Shown here: one piece after another, positions 8,426-14,750 of the stretch | How positions within the stretch are numbered: the first letter of the stretch is position 1 | Layout: the number at the start of each line of letters is the position of its first letter | From: UBA1351 sp964627665 | GTDB lineage: Bacteria > Bacillota > Clostridia > Lachnospirales > Vallitaleaceae | Length of the DNA stretch: 16,324 bases | NCBI GenBank assembly: GCA_964627665.1 | Contig: CAZVKG010000080.1 | Span: 1-16,324 of the forward strand | Direction of reading: 5' to 3' | Translations under genes and position numbers: made by a program | Notes under the pieces: model-generated | Told to the model about the DNA's origin: nothing | Databases searched by the model: none | The model's input: only the letters and a program-made list of their open reading frames with translations

Positions 8426-8463
8426 ATTATACAAATTATACAACTTGTTCTAAAAAAAAGCAA
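8426..8463 (-). promoter_or_regulatory. Promoter(s) of araR-like gene, with tandem -10 boxes
   Basis: On the minus strand the 9-mer TTGTATAAT is directly repeated (8443-8435 and 8434-8426), giving two perfect TATAAT boxes 9 bp apart. The first has TTGCTT 17 bp upstream (8463-8458). The second has TTTAGA 17 bp upstream (8454-8449). Which one is used, or both, cannot be decided from sequence. With the second box, transcription would start near 8419, at the first base of the ACAATACAAGT word. Confidence 0.7.
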
Positions 8464-8474
8464 GAGAGTAAAAG

Positions 8475-8486
8475 TTGTAAGTACAA
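8475..8486. promoter_or_regulatory. AraR-like operator palindrome
   Basis: TTGTAAGTACAA is a 5+2+5 inverted repeat (TTGTA, AG, TACAA). It resembles the TTGTAC/GTACAA-centred operators known for B. subtilis AraR. It lies 11 bp upstream of the first -35 box of the araR-like gene and about 87 bp upstream of the transporter -35 box. Binding is inferred from the adjacent AraR-type regulator. Confidence 0.6.
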
Positions 8487-8573
8487 GTTGATTCGAGGTG
8501 TGAAATTAGAGGTTTCAGATAAATGTACATGTTGCACTAAAAAAACATGAAAAAAAATTAATTATAAATGTTA

Positions 8574-8602
8574 TTGACAATATATTTTGCGTATGGTATG
8601 TT
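8574..8602 (+). promoter_or_regulatory. Promoter of the transporter/GH67 operon
   Basis: A perfect -35 TTGACA (8574-8579) is followed after 17 bp by TATGTT (8597-8602). A TGG extended -10 lies directly before the latter (8594-8596). Transcription should start near 8609, leaving a leader of about 110 nt. The -10 and start site are covered by an imperfect AT-rich dyad (8597-8620, centre TTAA, 9 of 12 pairs symmetric). Confidence 0.75.
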
Positions 8603-8618
8603 TTTATTAACAAAAATA

Positions 8619-8667
8619 CAATACAGACAAGAAAAAAACAATACAACTATGCAAAGAAAACAATACA
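8619..8667 (+). repeat. Three spaced direct repeats CAATACA in the operon leader
   Basis: CAATACA occurs at 8619-8625, 8639-8645 and 8661-8667, start-to-start 20 and 22 bp, close to two helical turns. Copies 2 and 3 share a longer context (AACAATACAA preceded by an A-rich run). Copy 3 is part of ACAATACAAGT (8660-8670). The same 11-mer is found on the minus strand at 8419-8409, in the leader of the divergent regulator gene. The repeats are candidate regulator-binding sites or leader RNA elements. Confidence 0.65.
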
Positions 8668-8718
8668 AGTTAATAACAAGTATAGCATAGAACAAACAAA
8701 TTAAATGAGGTGAAAAAA

Positions 8719-9669
8719 ATGGAACATAAAAAATCAGCTGCTTTTTCTAAAAAAATGCGATCGATGAAAAATTATATGAAACGCCATTGGACATTATATC
8801 TTTTGCTAATGTTACCGATCACATATTTTATTATTTTTAAATATATACCGATGGCATATATTCAGATTGCTTTTAAAGAGTTTAGTATTGTTCAAAGCGT
8901 TTGGGAGATGGAATGGGCAGACAATAATGGATTTGAGTACTTCTTAAAGGCTTTTTCAAATCGGGACTTTCTTTATGCTCTTCGTAACACGTTGATGCTG
9001 AATTTATTGGATTTAATTGTCGGTTTTCCGGCTCCGATTATTTTGGCCATTTTGTTAAATGAGTTAGCATTTAAAAAATTTAAGCGCATCACACAAACAA
9101 TTGTTTATATGCCTCACTTTTTATCGTGGATTATTATTTCGGGTTTGGCGTTGCAATTATTTGCACCAACGAATGGATTTGTTAATATTTTTATTCAAAA
9201 GCTTGGATTTGAATCGATACCGTTTTTGAATTCGTCGTTTCATTGGGTTTGGACGTATGTATTTTTAGGTATCTGGCAAAGCGTCGGATGGAATACAATC
9301 ATATACTTAGCAGCGATTACAGGTATTAACCCGGAACAATATGAGGCGGCATCAGTCGATGGGGCCAGCCGATTGCGAAAAATATGGCATATCACTTTGC
9401 CGGGAATCAAATCAACAATTATTATTCTTCTAATATTAAGTTTGGGTCGTATACTAGGTAGTGAGTTTGACCGACCTTACGCGTTGGGAAATATGTTAGT
9501 ATCGGATGTTTCGAATGTAATTGCAACATTTGTGTATACCAACGGTATTCGGGGGCTTCAATTTTCGTTGACAACTGCGGTAGGGCTTTTTCAATCTGTC
9601 ATTGGGGTTATCTTTATATTTGGAGCGAATTCACTTGCACGCCGATTTGGTGAACGAGGCATTTGGTAG
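8719..9669 (+). CDS. lplB: ABC sugar transporter permease, LplB type
   Basis: A 316-residue integral membrane protein with about six membrane helices after a basic N-terminus. The binding-protein-dependent transport signature is EAASVDGA (from Glu209), the loop that docks the ATPase. The early FKYIPMAYIQIAFKEFS and LRNTLMLN segments are typical of LplB, the oligosaccharide (aldouronate) permease type. The ATG at 8719 is preferred over the in-frame GTG at 8710. The GTG is part of the GAGGTG ribosome site, which is then 6 bases before the ATG. First gene of the rightward operon. It pairs with the next permease to form the channel. No ATPase gene is present nearby. Confidence 0.92.
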   Translation: MEHKKSAAFSKKMRSMKNYMKRHWTLYLLLMLPITYFIIFKYIPMAYIQIAFKEFSIVQSVWEMEWADNNGFEYFLKAFSNRDFLYALRNTLMLNLLDLIVGFPAPIILAILLNELAFKKFKRITQTIVYMPHFLSWIIISGLALQLFAPTNGFVNIFIQKLGFESIPFLNSSFHWVWTYVFLGIWQSVGWNTIIYLAAITGINPEQYEAASVDGASRLRKIWHITLPGIKSTIIILLILSLGRILGSEFDRPYALGNMLVSDVSNVIATFVYTNGIRGLQFSLTTAVGLFQSVIGVIFIFGANSLARRFGERGIW

Positions 9670-9686
9670 AAGAGGAGGTTATGTAA

Positions 9687-10556
9687 ATGATTAGATCACA
9701 TAAAACAAAAATTGGGGATTGGATTATAGTAGCAATATGTTTAATAATTATTTTAGTATGTTTATTGCCTCTTTTAACTGTATTTGCGCGTTCGCTAAGT
9801 TCAGCAGATGCATTAATTAAGAATAAAGTTCTTTTATGGCCGGTCGAATTTAACTTAGACGCTTATAAAACGGTACTTGGTGATAGTAAATATGTATGGG
9901 CATTATTATGGACAGCTATCCTAACGGTCATTGCAACACTGACATCAATGTTTATGACAACAATATGTGCTTATCCGTTAATATTTGATAGTTTAAAAGG
10001 ACGCAAATTTTTGAATGCATTCATTATATTAACAATGTACTTTAATGCAGGGACGATTCCAAACTATTTATTACTAAAAGATTTGGACATGCTTAATAAA
10101 CCTATGGTATTAGTTATTCCGGGAGCCTTAAGTGTATTTAACATGATTATTATGCGGAGTTTCTTCTATGGAATTCCTGTAAGTCTTCGTGAGTCAGCAC
10201 AAATTGATGGAGCAGGTTTTATACAGATTCTTTTAAAGATTTATATGCCATTATCAAAACCGGTTTTTGCAACATTGGCATTGTTTTATGCGGTTGGACG
10301 ATGGAACGGGTTTTCGGATGCGCTTATGTACATGAATAATCGACGATACTATCCGATTCAATTGCTATTATATAATATTTTGAATAACATTATGCAAGTG
10401 GAAGTCGCTTCTCAAGAAGGATTTACGATGCCCGGAATGTCTGAAACATTGAAGGCGGCCACGGTAATGATTGCAACTATACCTATTCTTATTGTATATC
10501 CTTTTTTACAAAAATATTTTATTTCTGGAGTAACGCTTGGAGCAATCAAAGAATAG
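9687..10556 (+). CDS. ytcP: ABC sugar transporter permease, YtcP/LplC type
   Basis: A 289-residue permease with about six membrane segments, of the carbohydrate uptake transporter-1 (MalG-like) type. The ATPase-docking loop reads ESAQIDGAGF (from Glu169). The ARSLSSADA and FNAGTIPNYLL segments and the C-terminal KYFISGVTLGAIKE ending are characteristic of YtcP/LplC proteins. AGGAGG (9673-9678) precedes the ATG by 8 bases. A minimal ATG-TAA lies between them (9681-9686) and is presumably not meaningful. It lies 17 bp after lplB and partners it in the importer. Confidence 0.92.
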   Translation: MIRSHKTKIGDWIIVAICLIIILVCLLPLLTVFARSLSSADALIKNKVLLWPVEFNLDAYKTVLGDSKYVWALLWTAILTVIATLTSMFMTTICAYPLIFDSLKGRKFLNAFIILTMYFNAGTIPNYLLLKDLDMLNKPMVLVIPGALSVFNMIIMRSFFYGIPVSLRESAQIDGAGFIQILLKIYMPLSKPVFATLALFYAVGRWNGFSDALMYMNNRRYYPIQLLLYNILNNIMQVEVASQEGFTMPGMSETLKAATVMIATIPILIVYPFLQKYFISGVTLGAIKE

Positions 10557-10611
10557 GTTACTAACGGACTTTATGAGTCAAAACCATAAAAACAATCACA
10601 AGGAGGTTATT

Positions 10612-12291
10612 ATGAAAAAAATCGTTTCAATGTTAATGCTTTTAGTTATGGTGACAATGTTGTTTGCCGGATGTAACGGCTCAGATGATTCCTCATCATC
10701 TTCGAAGGACAATGCAGAGAGTAATGAATCAACGTCGGGGGGTGACGAATCAACAAATGGTAACAGTGAAGAAATGGTAGACGGAAAATTTGTCGAAACA
10801 CGTAAAATCACTGTCGAGGTTTTTGATCGTGGTAATGACGGCGGATCAACACCGGAAGATAATTTTTATGCAGAGTTTATCAAAGAAGGTATGCTTCGGG
10901 ATCACAATATTGAAGTTGAGTTTATTCCTGTTCCTCGATGGACTGAAGTTGAGCAAATTAATAATTTATTAGCTGCAGGTGATGCACCGGATATCTGTGT
11001 GACTTATGACTATCCGACAATACAAACATATGCAAATATGGGTGGAGTAACAGATATGGCGCCACATATTGAAGCAAATAAAGAATTATTACCGGATCTA
11101 TTTGATCTTTTGACGGAACAAAATATTTATTATAATCAAGATCCAAATGAAGGGACAATATGGGCAATCGAAGCACGCCTAGTAAACTTGGCTCGTATCA
11201 ACACATTTATTCGTAAAGATTGGTTAGAAACATTAAACATCAAAGAGCCAACGACAGAGGAAGAATTTGAAGCGGCATTGATTGCTTTTAGAGATAATGC
11301 AAACCTACTTCTTGGTGGAGAAGCAGACCGTATGATTCCTTTTTCGATTAGTTTTGATGTAGGTTGGAGAGCGGACCACTTATTACAGTCAAAAATACCA
11401 AGCAGTACGACAGAAAAAGAGCATTATACACTTGGATTTGACGATCGTCACCTACTTATGCCTGGGATTAAAGACGGAATTGAATTATTAAATTCTTGGT
11501 ATAACGATGGTTTAATCTGGAAAGATTTTCCACTATATGGATCAGGAGATACAACAGAAGACAATTTGATGAAGGCTGGATATGTTGGTGCGTTTATGCA
11601 CAACTGGGATTATCCATACCGTAATGGTGATGATAGTATTAATAATAGTTTGAAGCGTTTAGCTGGTGATGAAGCAGGCTATGTAGCAATTAGTCCATTT
11701 AAAAATGACTCAGGAATATATGCTAAATATCGTACAGCACCTGTAGATAGAAAAGTATTCTTCCCTATAACGAATGATGAACCGGTTGCATCGCTGTTAT
11801 ACTTGAATTGGATTAGCCAATTAGAAAATCGAATGTTCCTTCAAATCGGTGAAGAAGGTGTAACACACGAAGTTGTTGAAAATGGAGCTATTCGCACAAT
11901 AGCAACAACAGGAGATAAGATTATGAACTCTCCAAGTAACATTGATTATACAATTACAATTAATGGATTGGACTTAGGCGACAAAGCGTTGACAATTCAA
12001 TCGATGGCATTGGGTTATGTTGGTGTTGACTCAAGTGTGATTCAACAAGCATATGAAAAGAGTACGGATGGCAATGTTTTCTTAGAAAATCATAATTTTG
12101 GTGAAATTACAGCAGAAACCGGAATGGGTCCTGCCTTAAGTGAAAAACGAGATACATTGTTAACACAATCCATTGTTGCATCACCAGATAAATTTGACCA
12201 AGTTTTTGATAATGGAATGAAGGATTATTTAAATTCAGGTGGGCAAGCAATTATTGATGAACGTACAAAGGCATGGGACACGACATACTAA
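10612..12291 (+). CDS. lplA: Extracellular sugar-binding lipoprotein, LplA type
   Basis: A 559-residue solute-binding lipoprotein. Residues 1-20 form a signal ending in lipobox LFAGC, with Cys21 the lipidated residue. A Ser/Asn/Asp/Glu-rich linker runs to about residue 48. The rest is a large family-1 binding domain with the LNIKEPTTEEEFEAAL helix common to LplA-like proteins. The length (about 550) fits this family, which binds oligosaccharides including aldotetraouronic acid in xylan-degrading Paenibacillus. The start is fixed by AGGAGG (10601-10606), 5 bases before the ATG; the frame extends upstream to 10537 over the end of ytcP without a good site. It should capture ligand outside the membrane for the two permeases. 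Ligand identity is inferred from the adjacent GH67. Confidence 0.92.
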   Translation: MKKIVSMLMLLVMVTMLFAGCNGSDDSSSSSKDNAESNESTSGGDESTNGNSEEMVDGKFVETRKITVEVFDRGNDGGSTPEDNFYAEFIKEGMLRDHNIEVEFIPVPRWTEVEQINNLLAAGDAPDICVTYDYPTIQTYANMGGVTDMAPHIEANKELLPDLFDLLTEQNIYYNQDPNEGTIWAIEARLVNLARINTFIRKDWLETLNIKEPTTEEEFEAALIAFRDNANLLLGGEADRMIPFSISFDVGWRADHLLQSKIPSSTTEKEHYTLGFDDRHLLMPGIKDGIELLNSWYNDGLIWKDFPLYGSGDTTEDNLMKAGYVGAFMHNWDYPYRNGDDSINNSLKRLAGDEAGYVAISPFKNDSGIYAKYRTAPVDRKVFFPITNDEPVASLLYLNWISQLENRMFLQIGEEGVTHEVVENGAIRTIATTGDKIMNSPSNIDYTITINGLDLGDKALTIQSMALGYVGVDSSVIQQAYEKSTDGNVFLENHNFGEITAETGMGPALSEKRDTLLTQSIVASPDKFDQVFDNGMKDYLNSGGQAIIDERTKAWDTTY

Positions 12292-12315
12292 ATGAAGAGC
12301 TAGAAGAGGATAACG

Positions 12316-14340
12316 ATGAGTTTTGAAAAAATGTGGTTAAATTACCAGAAAAATGAAAAAAGTCAATTGATCAATCGCTTCATGCTTGGGAAAAGCATAT
12401 ATGTTTGCATAAGTGATGGACAGGATCAGGAAAATCGTGTGATTCACACAGCAGCTAAAGAGCTTCAAGAAGCAATTGGGGATATTTTCGACACGCATGT
12501 GGATATCTATGAAAAAACGCATGAAAGTGTGGATGAATATTTAGAAGCTATTATATTAAGAAGAACTGATGTGCTCAAGACGCCGGATGCGTATCATTTG
12601 AAAGAAAGAGACGGATTGATAAGTATAGAAGCCAACAACGGTCGCGGCGTGCTCTATGGGGTGTTTGACCTTATTCGGCGTTTACAATGCGCCATTAATT
12701 TGAAAGGACTCGATGTCATTGAGACACCGGACAATCCTTTACGAATGTTGAATCATTGGGACAACATGGATGGCAGTATTGAACGCGGATATTCAGGACA
12801 ATCTTTTTTCTTTAAAAATCATGAATTATGTATTAATGACCGCACACATATGTATGCAAAACTCATCGCCTCTGTAGGGATAAATGCAACAGTTATTAAT
12901 AATGTTAATGTCAAGGATTCGGCTACCGAACTCATTAGTTCACGGTATTACAAGTACTTACAATTATTGAGTGAAGTCTTTGCGAATTATGGGATAGCTC
13001 TTTATCTCAGTCTCAACTATGCAGCACCTATTGATTTGGGAGGATTAGCTTCGGCTGATCCGCTCGATTCAGATGTGATTGCATGGTGGGACAAAAAAAT
13101 GAGCGAAATATATACGCATTTACCTCACTTAGGTGGATTTGTAGTTAAAGCGGATTCAGAAGGACGTCCGGGACCATTTACATACGGACGTAATCAAGCA
13201 GAAGGTGCAAATCTATTAGCTAGAGCCATTAAACCTTATGGTGGAACCATTATATGGCGATGTTTTGTATATAATTGTCAGCAAGACTGGCGAGATTATA
13301 ACACGGACCGTGCGCGAGCCGGCTTTGACTACTTTGCCCCACTTGATGGAGAGTTTTTAGAAAATGTGGTTTTGCAAATCAAAAATGGTCCTATGGATTT
13401 TCAAGTTCGTGAACCGGTGTCTCCATTATTCGGCGCAATGGAGCATACCCAACAAATTCTTGAGGTTCAGATTGCCCAGGAATATACCGGACAACAGCGC
13501 CATGTTTGTTATTTAATTCCAATGTTTAAGGAAATACTAGACTTTAAGACCTATTGCGGGCAAGATGAGGATAGAGTTGCAGACATTGTCAGTGGACGAA
13601 GCTATGGACAAAAGCTATGTGGTATGGCGACGGTTGCAAACACAGGCAATGATACTAATTGGACGGGACATGATTTGGCCGGAGCCAATCTATATGGCTA
13701 TGGGCGTTTGAGTTTTAATACATCCCTTAGTGCAGAAACCATTGCCAGAGAGTGGATTCAAAGGACCTTTGGTTTGGACCCTGAAGTTGAACATATTCTT
13801 TTGAATATTTTGATGCAATCACATTCAACATATGAAAAGTATACCAGTCCATTAGGTATTGGATGGATGGTGGAACCCAATCATCACTATGGCCCTAATG
13901 TTGACGGATATGAATATTCTCGCTGGGGAACTTACCATCGAGCAGACCACTTAGGTATCGGTGTTGACCGAACACCTCAAGGTACAGGATATACAAGCCA
14001 ATACAAGGACGCTAATGCGTCTATGTACGCTGACCTAGAATCCTGTCCTGAAGCCTTGGTGCTATTTTTTCATCACTTAAAATATACACATGAATTAAAA
14101 ACAGGTAAGACAGTGATTCAACATATTTATGACACCCATTTTGAGGGTGTCAGTGAGGTTGAAACAATGATTCGGGAATTTAAAAGGCTTCAAGGTCGGA
14201 TAGAACAGCAGGTCTATTTACGAATACTTGCTCGCCTTGAAGAACAGCTAGAAAGCGCAAGAGAATGGAGGGACCAGATTAATACGTATTTTTACCGCAA
14301 ATCCGGGATTTCGGATAAACAGGGCAGACATATATTTTAA
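12316..14340 (+). CDS. aguA: Alpha-glucuronidase, GH67
   Basis: A 674-residue cytoplasmic enzyme removing (4-O-methyl-)glucuronic acid from the non-reducing end of xylo-oligosaccharides. The order is the GH67 N-terminal domain (about 1-120), the catalytic barrel (about 125-445), and the C-terminal helical domain (about 446-674). Conserved blocks include KADSEGRPGPFTYGR, PLDGEF, QIKNGPMDFQVREP and GHDLAGANLYGYGR. Glu282 (DSEG) fits the general acid. Asp338 and Glu366 are 28 residues apart, as are the paired bases in characterised GH67 enzymes. Length is normal and no signal peptide is seen, consistent with action on imported aldouronates. It starts 24 bp after lplA with GAGGA just upstream. 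The stop is 5 bp from the convergent small gene's stop, with no evident terminator. Confidence 0.96.
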   Translation: MSFEKMWLNYQKNEKSQLINRFMLGKSIYVCISDGQDQENRVIHTAAKELQEAIGDIFDTHVDIYEKTHESVDEYLEAIILRRTDVLKTPDAYHLKERDGLISIEANNGRGVLYGVFDLIRRLQCAINLKGLDVIETPDNPLRMLNHWDNMDGSIERGYSGQSFFFKNHELCINDRTHMYAKLIASVGINATVINNVNVKDSATELISSRYYKYLQLLSEVFANYGIALYLSLNYAAPIDLGGLASADPLDSDVIAWWDKKMSEIYTHLPHLGGFVVKADSEGRPGPFTYGRNQAEGANLLARAIKPYGGTIIWRCFVYNCQQDWRDYNTDRARAGFDYFAPLDGEFLENVVLQIKNGPMDFQVREPVSPLFGAMEHTQQILEVQIAQEYTGQQRHVCYLIPMFKEILDFKTYCGQDEDRVADIVSGRSYGQKLCGMATVANTGNDTNWTGHDLAGANLYGYGRLSFNTSLSAETIAREWIQRTFGLDPEVEHILLNILMQSHSTYEKYTSPLGIGWMVEPNHHYGPNVDGYEYSRWGTYHRADHLGIGVDRTPQGTGYTSQYKDANASMYADLESCPEALVLFFHHLKYTHELKTGKTVIQHIYDTHFEGVSEVETMIREFKRLQGRIEQQVYLRILARLEEQLESAREWRDQINTYFYRKSGISDKQGRHIF

Positions 14341-14345
14341 AAGGA

Positions 14346-14624
14346 TTATTTTTTCTCATCATCTTCAATGATTTCAATTTCAAAGTAATCAAAGTCAATG
14401 GTCTCGATAAATTGGTCGTCGTGGAAACTTGTTTTTGAAAACATGGCTAACTCTTTGGTATTTTTATCAAACCAATGGGGACGCTCAAGATCAAAATATT
14501 TGCAAAATTCATCAATAGCCTCATGAATTTTTTGGCTTTTTGATAGTTCTGTGTTTCTAATCGATATGACATGATCGTCAACAAAGTGGGTGTCTTTAAT
14601 GATTTTTCCCCAAATTCTAAACAT
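14346..14624 (-). CDS. Small conserved hypothetical protein
   Basis: A 92-residue acidic, soluble protein without signal or membrane segment. It begins MFRIWGKIIKD and has an ERPHWFDKN centre and an EIEIIEDD tail. I recall similar short MFR-W-GKIIK proteins of unknown function in clostridia, which suggests a conserved family, but I cannot name a domain or function. Coding is supported by GAGGT 8 bases before the ATG and by a well-formed promoter (14692-14664). It is read against the GH67 gene and divergently from GH3. It is thus inserted within the sugar locus without an obvious functional link. Confidence 0.8.
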   Translation of the reverse strand: MFRIWGKIIKDTHFVDDHVISIRNTELSKSQKIHEAIDEFCKYFDLERPHWFDKNTKELAMFSKTSFHDDQFIETIDFDYFEIEIIEDDEKK

Positions 14625-14663
14625 GTGTTTTACCTCGTTTCAACGTAGTTATAAGTTGTTAAG

Positions 14664-14692
14664 AGTATAGCATGGGGGAGATGATGTGTAAA
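14664..14692 (-). promoter_or_regulatory. Promoter of the small hypothetical gene
   Basis: On the minus strand, TTTACA (14692-14687) and TATACT (14669-14664) are spaced 17 bp apart. A TGC extended -10 lies directly upstream of the latter. Transcription is expected to begin near 14657, giving a leader of about 33 nt with GAGGT before the ATG. Confidence 0.7.
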
Positions 14693-14719
14693 GCGTTGCA
14701 GATAAATGCAATATATAAT
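14687..14719 (+). promoter_or_regulatory. GH3 upstream region: candidate operator palindrome and -10 box
   Basis: TGTAAAGCGTTGCA (14687-14700) is a 14-bp imperfect dyad with 5 of 7 pairs symmetric. It is LacI-family-like in its TGNAA/TTNCA arms but has GC, not CG, at its centre. It overlaps the -35 box of the opposite-strand promoter. A perfect TATAAT lies at 14714-14719, but no convincing -35 at 16-18 bp is seen. That is what an activated or regulated promoter might look like. Confidence 0.4.
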
Positions 14720-14750
14720 AAGTAACCGGTTGTTTATAAAGGAGAATGGT

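Larger units (their letters stand above)
8396..8718. promoter_or_regulatory. Divergent control region between araR-like and transporter operons
   Basis: This 323-bp gene-free, AT-rich stretch holds promoters firing in both directions. It also has an AraR-like palindrome (8475-8486), an 8-bp palindrome ATGTACAT (8523-8530), a three-copy direct-repeat array in the rightward leader (8619-8667), and a matching word in the leftward leader (8409-8419). I found no terminator hairpin or known riboswitch in it. Confidence 0.8.

Noticed and set aside
8396..8443. N-terminal extension of the AraR-like regulator by 16 residues
   Set aside because: It would run across the putative promoter and AAGGAGG site. 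The GntR domain normally starts at the PKYKEI segment.
8710..8718. GTG start for lplB
   Set aside because: This GTG is part of the GAGGTG ribosome site serving the ATG at 8719.
10537..10611. N-terminal extension of the binding lipoprotein by 25 residues
   Set aside because: It would bury the signal peptide and overlap ytcP. AGGAGG at 10601-10606 fixes the start at 10612.
14687..14700. Canonical catabolite-response element (CRE)
   Set aside because: The arms look like CRE, but the central CG is missing (GC instead), so it does not fit the consensus. It is kept only as an unassigned operator candidate.
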